From assembly GCA_046350095.1 (NCBI GenBank), contig JAXMBA010000003.1, positions 186,001 to 250,000 of the forward strand: a stretch of DNA of 64,000 nucleotides, read 5' to 3'. Position 1 is the first letter of the stretch; each line of letters opens with the position of its first letter. Positions 17,886 through 26,690 of the stretch are shown here, in pieces. The position numbers and the translations under genes were made by a program. The notes under the pieces were generated by a model. It was not told the origin of the DNA. It ran no database searches and worked only from the letters and a program-made list of their open reading frames with translations. The DNA is from Urbifossiella sp046350095 (GTDB taxonomy: Bacteria > Planctomycetota > Planctomycetia > Gemmatales > Gemmataceae).

Positions 17886-19277
17886 TCAGAAGAGCTCGCG
17901 CACCGGTTCGCCGCCGTGCGGAAGCAAGTTCAACAAGCGGCCGCTCGCGTCCGTGTACGTCGCGTCGAGCGGCACGCCGAAGTGGCGGTACACGGTCGCC
18001 GCCAGGTCGCCGGGCGACACGGGCCGCGTTGCAATTTGCCCGCCGTCCTTGTCGCTGCTGCCGATCACCTGGGCGTGCCGCATCCCGCCGCCGGCCAGCA
18101 GCATCGACATCACGTAGGGCCAGTGGTTGCGGCCGTCGGTGCTGCCCTGCGTGCCGAGTTGCGGGGTGCGGCCGAACTCGCCCATCGCCAGCACCAGCGT
18201 CTGGTCCAGCAGCCCGCGCTGCTCCAGGTCGGCCACCAGCGTGGTGATGAGGTGGTCGAACAGCGGCAGCAGCGGCCCGAGTCCCTTGCTGATACCGCCG
18301 TAGGGGGGGATGTTGTCGCCGTGCGTGTCCCACGTCCCCGACGCCGTGTGGTAGCTCAGGTCGATCGTGACGAACGACACGCCCGCCTCGACGAGCCGGC
18401 GGGCCAGCAGCGCCTGCTGACACCACAGGTGCTTGCCGAAGCGCTCGCGGGTGGCGGCGGGCTCGTTGGTCAGGTCCAGCGCGGCGCGGACGCGGCCGCC
18501 GGTGAGCATCCCGAGCGCCTGCCGGCCGTACTTGTCGAAGCCGTCCATCGCGCCGGTGCGGTCGATGTCGGCGCGGAGGCGGTCGAAGGTGCCGAGCAGC
18601 GCCCGGCGGTCGGTGAGGCGGTCGGCGGGCACGTCCGTCGGCAGCTCGAACAGCCCGCCGTCGCTGACGCGGCCAGTGTCCTTCCCGACCAGGTCGTAGA
18701 CGGGGAGCCGGGCGGCGGTGTTGGCGAGGAACGGGTCGTACTGCCGGCCGAGGTAGCCGCCGAAGGCGAGGTGGCTGCGCGAGCGCATGAACGCGGCGAA
18801 GGCGGGCACGTCCGGCCGGTTCGGGCCGCGGAACTTCGCCACGAGCGAGCCGACGGCGGGGTAGTGGCGGGCTTCGGGGTTGGTGCGCGGCTCGGCCAGG
18901 AGGTTGGCCGTCTGCATCACCGTGTTCGGCTCGTGGTTGCTGTGCCGGCAGTCCACGGAGCGGAGGACGGTGTAGCGGTCGAGCTGCGCCGCGAGTTTCG
19001 GCAGGTGCTCGCAGACGAGGACGCCGGGGAGGCGGGTGCGGGTGACGCCGAACGGCCCGCGGTTCTCAGGCGGCCGGTCGGGCTTGGGGTCGAGGGTGTC
19101 GATCTGGCTCGGCCCGCCGGCCATCCACAGGAGGATGACGGACTTCGCGCGCGGGGCGCGGACTTCGTCCTGGGCGCGGAGGAGGTTCGGGAGCGACAGC
19201 GCGCCGACGCCGCCGAGCGCGGCCTGGAGGAGACCGCGGCGGGTGGGGTGGAACGCGCCGAAGGCGTGTGCGTGCAT
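17886..19277 (-). CDS. DUF1501 sulfatase-fold exported protein
   Basis: The 463-residue protein has a Tat-type leader (PTRRGLLQAALGGVGAL) and complete DUF1501 landmarks: SVILLWMAGGPSQIDTLDPK, a TWDTHGDNIPPYGG segment, LVLAMGEFGRTPQLG and RNHWPYVMSMLLAGGGM. The family has an alkaline-phosphatase/sulfatase-like fold and is exported; no substrate is proven. It is the last of four minus-strand genes (DUF1501, DUF1592, DUF1552, this gene) and lies 70 bases beyond the DUF1552 stop, with a palindrome in the gap. Confidence 0.93.
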   Translation of the reverse strand: MHAHAFGAFHPTRRGLLQAALGGVGALSLPNLLRAQDEVRAPRAKSVILLWMAGGPSQIDTLDPKPDRPPENRGPFGVTRTRLPGVLVCEHLPKLAAQLDRYTVLRSVDCRHSNHEPNTVMQTANLLAEPRTNPEARHYPAVGSLVAKFRGPNRPDVPAFAAFMRSRSHLAFGGYLGRQYDPFLANTAARLPVYDLVGKDTGRVSDGGLFELPTDVPADRLTDRRALLGTFDRLRADIDRTGAMDGFDKYGRQALGMLTGGRVRAALDLTNEPAATRERFGKHLWCQQALLARRLVEAGVSFVTIDLSYHTASGTWDTHGDNIPPYGGISKGLGPLLPLFDHLITTLVADLEQRGLLDQTLVLAMGEFGRTPQLGTQGSTDGRNHWPYVMSMLLAGGGMRHAQVIGSSDKDGGQIATRPVSPGDLAATVYRHFGVPLDATYTDASGRLLNLLPHGGEPVRELF

Positions 19278-19295
19278 GGTACGGCTCGAGGCTTC

Positions 19296-19335
19296 GCCGC
19301 TTGCGGCGTAGCAGCGCTGCTACGCCACAAGCGGC
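19296..19335. repeat. Palindromic repeat, family B, copy 1
   Basis: Two adjacent 20-nt arms (19296-19315 and 19316-19335, one mismatch, no loop) begin GCCGCTTGCGGCGTAGCAGC. A related palindrome with the same GCTTCGCCGCTTGCGGCGT start occurs at 57097-57140. Confidence 0.85.
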
Positions 19336-19347
19336 GGAACGGGCACC

Positions 19348-20652
19348 TCAAATCTCCGCCAGCTTCTCGGTCGAGTCGCCGAACGCCGGCAGGCGCAGGC
19401 CGGCCTTCTCCAGCAGCGATAGGTACAGGCTGCACATCTTGCGGTTCGGCTTCTCCAGGTAGTCGAGGATGCGGCCGGTGCGGATCTGCCCGCCGCCCTT
19501 CCCCAGCAGCACCACCGGCAGCTGGTCGTTGTTGTGGCCGCCGGTCATCATGCTCGACGCGAACAGGATCATGCTGTTGTCCAGCAGCGTCCGGCTCCCC
19601 TCCTGCACGGCGTCGAGCTTCTGCGCGATGTACGCCAACTGCTGCACGAAGAACTGGTTCACCTTCAGCCAGTCGGCGTTGTCGGTGTGGCTCAGCAGGT
19701 GGTGGATCATGTAGTCCACGCCGAGGTGCGGGAAGCGCAGCGACGAGTGGTCGTTGTTCAGCTTCAGCGTGCAGACGCGCGTGGTGTCGGTGCGGAACGC
19801 CAGCACCAGGATGTCGCACATCAGCCGCATGTGCTGGTCGATGTCCTGCGGGACGCCGCCGGCCGGCCGCGGCACGTCCGGCTTGTCCAGCGTCGGCCGC
19901 CAGCCTTGCAGCCGGCCCGCCTGCCCGGCGCCGGTGATGCGCTGCTCCACGTCGCGGACGCTCGCCAGGTACTCGTCGAGCCGGCGGCGGTCGGCGGCGC
20001 TCACGTTCCGCTGCAACCCGCGGGCGTCGTCCAGCACGGCGTCGAGGACGCTGCGGTCGGCGCGGCCGACGTCGTCGCGGAAGAGGCGGTCGAAGGCCAG
20101 CGCGGGGTACAGCTCCAGCGGCGTGGGGGCGGTGGCCGAGCTCCACGAGATGTGGGAGCTGTAGATCATCGAGTAATTCTTGTGTATGGCCGCGATCGGC
20201 GGCTCGCACCCGAGGACGAGGCTGGGCACCTTCGTCTGCCCGCGGGTGCGCTCGGCGAGGAGCTGGTCGCAGCTGATGCCGGAGCGGACCTCGCCGCCGG
20301 GGGCCAGGTGCGCGCCGGTGAGGAGGTTGCCGGTCTGGCAGCTGTGGATGCCGCCGATCAGCGCCTCCTGGTTGTACAGGCCGCGGATGAAGTTGAGCTT
20401 CTGGCGGTGCGGCACGAGCGGCTCGAGCACCTTGCCGAACTCCAGCCCACGACCTTCATCTTTCGCCCACCACTCGGTGCGGTGGAAGCCGTTGCCGCAG
20501 AACAGCGCGGCGAACCGCACCGGCGGCTCGGACGACCCGCGGGCGGGGGCGCCGTCGTCGCCCCAGACGGGTGACGATTCGAGCCACGGCAGGGCCATCG
20601 ACACGCCGACGCCGCGGAGAAAGGTCCGCCGGGAGAGGGGCTGCACGGGCAT
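19348..20652 (-). CDS. DUF1552 exported protein
   Basis: The 434-residue protein begins with a twin-arginine leader (LSRRTFLRGVGVSMALPWLE) and reads as DUF1552: FAALFCGNGFHRTEWWA, SGISCDQLLAERTRG, ALAFDRLFRDD, DIDQHMRLMCDILVLAFRTD and ASSMMTGGHNNDQLPVVLLG. DUF1552 genes in planctomycetes almost always follow a DUF1592-type gene, as here, and the pair is thought to act together outside the cytoplasm; function unknown. ATG 20652 was chosen because it places the twin Arg at residues 8-9; the longer upstream frame would enter a palindrome. Confidence 0.93.
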   Translation of the reverse strand: MPVQPLSRRTFLRGVGVSMALPWLESSPVWGDDGAPARGSSEPPVRFAALFCGNGFHRTEWWAKDEGRGLEFGKVLEPLVPHRQKLNFIRGLYNQEALIGGIHSCQTGNLLTGAHLAPGGEVRSGISCDQLLAERTRGQTKVPSLVLGCEPPIAAIHKNYSMIYSSHISWSSATAPTPLELYPALAFDRLFRDDVGRADRSVLDAVLDDARGLQRNVSAADRRRLDEYLASVRDVEQRITGAGQAGRLQGWRPTLDKPDVPRPAGGVPQDIDQHMRLMCDILVLAFRTDTTRVCTLKLNNDHSSLRFPHLGVDYMIHHLLSHTDNADWLKVNQFFVQQLAYIAQKLDAVQEGSRTLLDNSMILFASSMMTGGHNNDQLPVVLLGKGGGQIRTGRILDYLEKPNRKMCSLYLSLLEKAGLRLPAFGDSTEKLAEI

Positions 20653-20679
20653 CGCAGGCTCCAAAAGCCAGAAATCAGG

Positions 20680-20786
20680 ATGGCCGCAAAAAGGCACAAA
20701 AAGCACAAAAAGGAGACCGATCAAATCCAAAATCAGTCTTGGCTAGGGTCTTTCATTTTGTGCTTTTTGTGCCTTTTTGCGGCCAT
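20680..20786. repeat. Long A-rich palindrome between DUF1592 and DUF1552 genes
   Basis: Perfect 31-nt arms at 20680-20710 and 20756-20786 enclose a 45-nt loop. The arms contain GGCCGCAAAAAGGCACAAAA and a further AGCACAAAA unit. It fills most of the gap between the two genes, and its low GC content contrasts with the surroundings. Confidence 0.9.
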
Positions 20787-20800
20787 TCGTCCTGTGTTCA

Positions 20801-23800
20801 TCATTCCGCGTCGCGGCCGCGGACCATCTTGAACTGCGGGCTGCGCACGATCGTCTGCACCGCCGCGGTCACGCTGCCGTTGTTGCGGTTCAGCTCGGCC
20901 ACCATCTCGTCCAGCAGCGACGAGTCGGACAGCGTCACGGCCCTTCCCAGAGCATACCCCAGAAGCCGGCGACAAAATAGCCTCACCACCACGTCGCGCT
21001 TCCGCGTCAGGAGGTACGTCCGCAGGCCGTCGATGCCGTCGAACGCGGTGCCGTCGCGGAGCGTCGCCTTCGTGTCCACCGCGAGGCCGCCCAAATCCTT
21101 CTCGCGCAGCCGACCGATGGCGTCGTACTTCTCCAGCGCGAAGCCGAACGGGTCGATGCGGACGTGGCACGTCGCGCAGCTCGCGTCCTTGGCGTGGCGC
21201 TCCACCTGCTGCCGCATCGTCAGCTTGTCGGCGCCCTCCGTTTCCGGCAACTGCGGCACGTTCGCCGGCGGCCGCGGCAGCTTCTCGCCGAGCAGCGTCT
21301 CGACCACCCAGTTGCCGCGCAGCACCGGGCTCGTCCGCGACGCGCCGCTCTGCCGCGCCTGCACGCTGGCGAACCCCAGGACGCCGCCGCGGCCGTACTT
21401 CTTCACGCCGTCGATGCGGCGGAACTCGGCGCCGGTCACGCCCGGGATGCCGTAGTGCTTCGCCAGCGTGTCGTTCACGAACGTGTGGTCCGCGTCCAGG
21501 ATGCTGGTGACGGGCCGGCCGGCGCGAAAGAGGTCGTCGAAGAAGCGGATCGACTCCTCGTAGATGGCGCCGCGCAGCTTGGCGTCGAAGGTCGGGAACA
21601 GCTTTTCGTTCTTCTCCTTCAGCTCGTCGAAGCCGCGGACGTGGAGCCACTGCGTGCCGAACTCGACGGCGAGCGCCCGGATGCGGTCGTCGGCGAGCAT
21701 CCGCTGCACCTGCGCCGCCAGCACCGCGGGGTCGCGCAGGCGGCCGGCGGCGGCGAGTTCGCGCAGCTGGTCGTCGGGCTGACTCGCCCACAGGAAGTAG
21801 CTGAGGCGCGACGCCAGCTCCCAGTCGGACACCGCGCCGGCGGCCTTCCCCGGCGGCGCCGCCTCGACGCGGAACAGGAACGCCGGCGACACCAGCACCC
21901 GCGCCAGCACGCCGCGGAACGCCTCGTCGTGCCCAGCGCCCTTGTCGCGCACGGCCTGGTACAGCGTCAGCAGGCCCGCCTTCTCGTTCTCCGCGAGCGG
22001 CCGGCGGTAGGCGCGGCCGGCGAACGCCAGGAGCGCGTCGAGCTGCTTCGGCGCGGCCGCCGCCTCGTCGGCGAGGAACCTGTCGTTCTTCGCTTGAAAC
22101 GCGGGCTTGAGGCCGACGAAGAACGTCTCCATCGCCTTCGGCTGGTCCTGCGTCACGAAGCCGATGAACTGCGGCAGGTAGTTGTTCTCCGCGACCGCCT
22201 GCCGGCTCACGAAGCGGTGCTCGGTCCACAGGTGGTCGAGCTGCTTCGCCTGCTCGTCACTCAGGAACAGGCGCCGCAGCGGCTCGTCCTCGTGATGAAA
22301 CATGCGGAGCGACACCACCTCGTCGGTCGGCACCACGTTCGGGAAGCAGGTGTACAGCGGAAACACGGCGCGGAAGGCGTCGTTCCCGGCCTTGATCTTC
22401 GCGTAGCCGGCGCCGGTCGGCGACGCGAGGACGGGGCCGGTCCAGTTCGTCGGCGGGGCGGTGCCGGCCTGCACCTGGATGACGCGGTCGCCGAGCGGCC
22501 CGTTCGCCCGCGCGTCCACCACGAACTCGCGCCCCGCGAGCAGTGCCGCCGGGAGGCGGATGGTCGTGCCGAACGACAGCAGCGCGTCGCCCTTGAACGC
22601 CTCCCGCGGCAGCGCGAACGCCGGGGCGGCCGGCCGCGGCGCGGTGACGCGGGCGAGATCGACGCCGGCGAACAGCGGGCCCTCGGGCACGACGAGCCGG
22701 TCGTACAGGGCGCGGTCGGGGCTCTTGGCGTCGGCCGGGCGCGGGCCGGACAGCAGCGATTGAACCTTGCCCGCCAGTTCGGCCGCCTCGGCGGCGCGGG
22801 CGGGGTCGGCGGCGGCGAGGCGCCAGCGGCCGAGGAGCGAATCGACCGGCACCGTCGGCGCCGCCCCGCCCTTCCCGCTCGGGCCGCGGGCGAAGGTCCA
22901 CGAGCCGTGCGGGTTGCCGTCGCTGATCTTCGCGGACACGTCGCGGCCCAGGTCCCATACCCGCCCGCCGGCGGCGAGCGTGAACGACACGCCGGTCATG
23001 TCGCAGACGTGGTCGCCGTCGCGGGCGTCCACCACCAGCACGAGCTGGTCGCCCTTCTCGACCGTCGTCGTGAAGGCGGGGAGGCGGGCGCTCTTGCCCA
23101 GGTCGATCGGGCCGGCGCCGAGCACGGCCATGCGGCCGCCGCGGCGGTGTTCGAGCCGCCACGCCACGCCGTTGCCGCACGCCGGGTGTGCGTGGGCCAC
23201 CGTCCCCTCCACCTTCACCGCCTCGGCCACCGGGCTCGTCCACGCCACCGCCACAAACTCCAGCGGCAGCGGGTGAACGCCGACCCCGTGCGGCGCGATC
23301 CGGCCGGGGATCAGCGCCTCCTTGTCGCCGCTGTTCGCCACCACCACCGGCAGGTCGGTGCCGGCCTTGCGCCAGCCGCTGACGGTCGGATGCCCCGCGG
23401 GCGGCGGCGCCTTCTCGGTCAGCAGGTCGAGCGGCGGCGCGGGGAGCGGGAAGGCGTTGCCGGCCTTCCCCGGCCGCGGCAGCGCCACGACCTCGGCCCA
23501 CCGGCGCAGGTACGTCGGGTCGAGCCCCTTCGCCGCGGCGGCGGGGTCGGCGACGACGGCCAAATACTTCGCGGCGTCGGCGAAGGCGGTGCGCAGGTCG
23601 GCCTCGAACGCCGGGCCGAAGTCGGCGTAGTCGCGGAGCAGCAGCGGCGCCTTGCCGGGCGCCTCGAACCGCGGGCGGTGCCATACCATCACGCCGCCGG
23701 CCCCGGCCAGCGACCGCGCCGCGAGCGTGATCGTCACCTCCGACTGCCCCGGCGCCGGCGTCACCTTCACCCGCAGCGGCACGCTCTCGACCGCCGGCGG

Positions 23801-24820
23801 GTCCACGGCCAGCTGCCGGGCCTCGTTCAGCGCGTAGCCGGCGCCGGCCGGCCGCATGTAGCTGCCGATGCGCGTCGTCGTCCACAGCGCCGCCTGCAAC
23901 CGGCCGACCTCGGCGGCGAGCGCGGGCACGTCCTTCTCGGCGGCCGCGCGCCACGACGCCCGCACCGCATCCAGCGGCTGCGACGGCCGGTCGTCACTCA
24001 GCGCCCGCACCAGCGCCGCGAGGTACTTCGCGTTCAGCTTCTCGGCCGCGGCGACGGCCTCTACCGTCGTCGTACCCGCAAGCAACCTGTCGCGGTGTTT
24101 CACGCTCGCGGCGAGGTACGGCGTCGGGTTGAGCTTGCCGTCGGGCGGGGCGACGCCGGCGTAGAAGCGGCGTAGTGCCGCGGTGGCCTCGTCGGTCCAG
24201 TCGCGGCGCGTCGTGGCGGGCGAGAAGCGGAACCCGTCCGGCAGCAGCACCGCGTGGTCGGCGAGCGCCTTCGCCGCGTTCAGGTACTTGGCGAACAGCG
24301 CGGGCGAGATGTCGCTCAGCGCCTCGGCGGCGTTCGTGAAGCCCTCGCCGGCGGCGCCGTCGGCGGGGAACTCGCGCGACGGCCGCAGGTCGACGCCGGT
24401 GAGGTCGCGGACGGTGTAGTCGAACTCGGCGTTGCTCAGGCGCCGCAGCGGGACGTACCCGGGGTCGCCGGCGCGGGCCCGCGCTTCTGCGTCGAGGAAG
24501 CTGCGCACCCACGCGACGAGCCGTTTGCGTTCGTCGGCGGTCGGCTGCGGCCGGCCCGCCGGCGGCATCTCGCCGGCTTCGACCTGCTCGGCGACCTGCT
24601 CCCACACTTTGACTTCTTTGCGGATGTCGGCGGGGGTGGCGAAGCGTTCGAGGTCGAGGCTCCCCTTCTTCTTGTCCGCCGAGTGGCAGTTCAGGCAGTA
24701 CGTCTTGAGGAGCGGCCGGACGGTATCGAAGTCGGGGGCGGCGGCCGGCGGCTGGGCGGACGGCGTGCCGGCGACGACGGCGACGAGCGCGACGGCCACG
24801 AGGGGGAGGAGACGGCCCAT
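20801..24820 (-). CDS. DUF1592-type planctomycete cytochrome-like protein (DUF1587/1595/1592/1588/1585)
   Basis: This 1339-residue exported protein has a signal peptide, an N-terminal PSCyt1-like haem segment with CLNCHSADKKKG, then DUF1587 (VPLRRLSNAEFDYTVRDLTG), a long beta-rich insert (about 330-860), DUF1595 (LDALLAFAGRAYRRPL), DUF1592 (WELASRLSYFLWASQPDD), DUF1588 (CATCHVRIDPFGFALEKYDA, a second CxxCH) and DUF1585 (GYALGRAVTLSDSSLLDEMV). Two CxxCH motifs suggest c-type haem attachment. The family occurs with DUF1552 partners; a role in extracellular polymer turnover is suspected but unproven. The insert makes it longer than the usual 700-1000 residues. Start ATG 24820 gives a clean signal peptide. 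Confidence 0.93.
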   Translation of the reverse strand: MGRLLPLVAVALVAVVAGTPSAQPPAAAPDFDTVRPLLKTYCLNCHSADKKKGSLDLERFATPADIRKEVKVWEQVAEQVEAGEMPPAGRPQPTADERKRLVAWVRSFLDAEARARAGDPGYVPLRRLSNAEFDYTVRDLTGVDLRPSREFPADGAAGEGFTNAAEALSDISPALFAKYLNAAKALADHAVLLPDGFRFSPATTRRDWTDEATAALRRFYAGVAPPDGKLNPTPYLAASVKHRDRLLAGTTTVEAVAAAEKLNAKYLAALVRALSDDRPSQPLDAVRASWRAAAEKDVPALAAEVGRLQAALWTTTRIGSYMRPAGAGYALNEARQLAVDPPAVESVPLRVKVTPAPGQSEVTITLAARSLAGAGGVMVWHRPRFEAPGKAPLLLRDYADFGPAFEADLRTAFADAAKYLAVVADPAAAAKGLDPTYLRRWAEVVALPRPGKAGNAFPLPAPPLDLLTEKAPPPAGHPTVSGWRKAGTDLPVVVANSGDKEALIPGRIAPHGVGVHPLPLEFVAVAWTSPVAEAVKVEGTVAHAHPACGNGVAWRLEHRRGGRMAVLGAGPIDLGKSARLPAFTTTVEKGDQLVLVVDARDGDHVCDMTGVSFTLAAGGRVWDLGRDVSAKISDGNPHGSWTFARGPSGKGGAAPTVPVDSLLGRWRLAAADPARAAEAAELAGKVQSLLSGPRPADAKSPDRALYDRLVVPEGPLFAGVDLARVTAPRPAAPAFALPREAFKGDALLSFGTTIRLPAALLAGREFVVDARANGPLGDRVIQVQAGTAPPTNWTGPVLASPTGAGYAKIKAGNDAFRAVFPLYTCFPNVVPTDEVVSLRMFHHEDEPLRRLFLSDEQAKQLDHLWTEHRFVSRQAVAENNYLPQFIGFVTQDQPKAMETFFVGLKPAFQAKNDRFLADEAAAAPKQLDALLAFAGRAYRRPLAENEKAGLLTLYQAVRDKGAGHDEAFRGVLARVLVSPAFLFRVEAAPPGKAAGAVSDWELASRLSYFLWASQPDDQLRELAAAGRLRDPAVLAAQVQRMLADDRIRALAVEFGTQWLHVRGFDELKEKNEKLFPTFDAKLRGAIYEESIRFFDDLFRAGRPVTSILDADHTFVNDTLAKHYGIPGVTGAEFRRIDGVKKYGRGGVLGFASVQARQSGASRTSPVLRGNWVVETLLGEKLPRPPANVPQLPETEGADKLTMRQQVERHAKDASCATCHVRIDPFGFALEKYDAIGRLREKDLGGLAVDTKATLRDGTAFDGIDGLRTYLLTRKRDVVVRLFCRRLLGYALGRAVTLSDSSLLDEMVAELNRNNGSVTAAVQTIVRSPQFKMVRGRDAE

Positions 24821-25036
24821 GCGGGACCTCGGCGGGGGGAGGCGGGCATTGTAGGCGGCGGTCGGCGGCCCGCACGCGAGGCGAGCGGCGTTCGTTCCGG
24901 ATCCGCCTGGAACGGTTGGAGAACCCATCCCACTCTGGGCGGAACCTGACCGATGCCAGAACCCATTTCGAGGGAATGATTTCAGCCCGCCCGCAGACCG
25001 ATCATCGACCGAACAATCGCCCATCAAACGCAGCAA

Positions 25037-25076
25037 ATTGTTTCCGCGACCCGGTGGGGTGGTCGGCGGAAACAAT
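25037..25076. repeat. Imperfect palindrome after the upstream DUF1501 gene
   Basis: ATTGTTTCCGCGACC (25037-25051) pairs with 25061-25076 with one extra base. It lies 18 bases beyond the DUF1501 stop and upstream of the DUF1592 gene, in a less GC-rich 273-base gap. It may end DUF1501 transcription or mark a control site for the next gene. Confidence 0.5.
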
Positions 25077-25093
25077 CATTTCCGCCCGACCGC

Positions 25094-26569
25094 TCACGCT
25101 AACAGCTCGGGCCGCACGCGGCCCGGCCCGGCGGCGGGGTACGGGCGGCCGAGGCGGTCGTGCAGTTCCGTGTCCGGGCCGATTCCCAAAACGTGACACA
25201 CCGTCGCCACCACGTCCTTCGGCGACACCGGCACCTCGATCACGTCGCCGCCGATCTTGTCGGTGCGGCCGACCACCCGGCCGCGGGCGAACCCGGCCCC
25301 GGCGAACGCCGCCGAGTACGCCCGCGCCCAGTGGTCGCGGCCGCCGCCGGCCACGTTCTGCACCCGCGGCGTCCGCCCGTGTTCGCTCAGCACCACCACC
25401 GCCGTGTCTGCCAGCATGCCGCGTGCTTCCAGGTCGTCCAGCAGTGCGACCAGGGCCGCGTCGAGGCCCGGGCCGAGTTCGTCCTTCAACCGCGGCGTCT
25501 GGTGGACGTGCGTGTCCCAGCCGGTGTTCACGAGGCCGTACTCGTCCCAGCACACGGTCACGAACCTGCCGCCGGCTTCCAAAATCCGCCGGGCCGCGAG
25601 ACAGGACTGCCCGAACAGCGTCATCCCGTAGCGGTCGCGCACCCGCGTCGGCTCGCGCTGCACGTCGAGCGCCGCCCGCAGCTTCCCGGACGACACGACG
25701 GCGCGGGCCAGCGCCCGGTGCCGGTCGAACGCCGCGGTCGCGGGTGCCGCGTCGATCGCCCGCACGCCGGCGTCGAGCTGGTCGAGGAGCGAGCCGCGGC
25801 TTTGGAGGCGGTCGAGCGTCAGCGTGTCGTCGGACGGGCCGAGGTCGAAGCGGTCCTCGGGGCGGACGCCGGCGTAGGGGTCGGCCACGTCCTTCTTCGG
25901 CGTGTTGGGGTCGCCGGAGTCGCGGAGGACGGTGCGCGTGCCGGGGGCGCGGAACTCGGCCCAGACGGGGTCGTGGGCCGGGCCGAGGAAGCCGCCGTAC
26001 GGGCCGGGCCGCGACGGGCCGCGCTTCGACCCGAACGGGAACGGCAGCCAGTAGTTCCGCGGCACCGCCGGCGTGGTCGGGTCGGCGCGGGCGGCGAGGT
26101 GATCGACGACGCAGCCGACGAACGGCCAGTGGCGCGGGTCGCGGACATTCCCTTCGAGCGGCAGGTCGGTGGCGGGCACGCCGGTGAGGGCGAAGGCGGT
26201 GCCGTGGATCGGGCTCTGGTGGCCGAGCGAGCGGAGCACGGTGAGCCGGTGCAGGTTCGCGGCGATCTTCGGCAGTACCTCGCCGACGCGCACGCCGGGG
26301 AGCGACGACTGGATCGAGCCAAGGGCGCCGCGGATTTCGGCCGGGGCGGTCGGCTTCGGGTCGAAGGTGTCGATCTGGCTGGGGGAGCCCCACAGGTACA
26401 GCAGGATGCAGCGCTTGGCGGAGCCGAAGCCGTGGGCGGCGGGCTCGGACGCGGCGCGGGACCAGTCCGGCAGCGTGAGGCCGAGCGGGGCGAGGGCGCC
26501 GACGTGGAGGAGGTCGCGGCGGGTGAGGCCGTCGCAGAACCGCTTGTTCGAACCGAGGACGCGCAGCAT
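25094..26569 (-). CDS. DUF1501 sulfatase-fold exported protein
   Basis: The 491-residue protein has the DUF1501 set: RRDLLHVGALAPLGLTLP leader, CILLYLWGSPSQIDTFDPKP, GWDTHVHQTPRLKDELG, AVVVLSEHGRTPRVQNV and GGRDHWARAYSAAFAGAG, ending with VSPKDVVATVCHVLGIGPD. The leader has an adjacent RR pair near residue 17 and is a likely Tat signal. Start ATG 26569 is preferred; the frame stays open upstream but without family sequence. It is the first gene of the minus-strand DUF1501-DUF1592-DUF1552-DUF1501 series, separated from DUF1592 by 273 bases. Confidence 0.92.
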   Translation of the reverse strand: MLRVLGSNKRFCDGLTRRDLLHVGALAPLGLTLPDWSRAASEPAAHGFGSAKRCILLYLWGSPSQIDTFDPKPTAPAEIRGALGSIQSSLPGVRVGEVLPKIAANLHRLTVLRSLGHQSPIHGTAFALTGVPATDLPLEGNVRDPRHWPFVGCVVDHLAARADPTTPAVPRNYWLPFPFGSKRGPSRPGPYGGFLGPAHDPVWAEFRAPGTRTVLRDSGDPNTPKKDVADPYAGVRPEDRFDLGPSDDTLTLDRLQSRGSLLDQLDAGVRAIDAAPATAAFDRHRALARAVVSSGKLRAALDVQREPTRVRDRYGMTLFGQSCLAARRILEAGGRFVTVCWDEYGLVNTGWDTHVHQTPRLKDELGPGLDAALVALLDDLEARGMLADTAVVVLSEHGRTPRVQNVAGGGRDHWARAYSAAFAGAGFARGRVVGRTDKIGGDVIEVPVSPKDVVATVCHVLGIGPDTELHDRLGRPYPAAGPGRVRPELLA

Positions 26570-26690
26570 GCCGCTCGGGGGAGAAGGGCGGGGTCGGGTG
26601 GGGAGTGAATCATACCCCACGGCGGGGGGAGTGTCGAGCCGGCGTGCGGCCCACACTGCTACCATGACGCCACCTTGCCGGAGCCGTACC

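Noticed and set aside
21164..24175. Plus-strand frame of about 1000 codons opposite the DUF1592-type gene
   Set aside because: Shadow of the minus-strand coding frame, rich in Arg, Gly and His with no domain.
24821..25075. N-terminal extension of the DUF1592-type protein
   Set aside because: The extension lacks signal-peptide character, whereas ATG 24820 starts a clean signal peptide.
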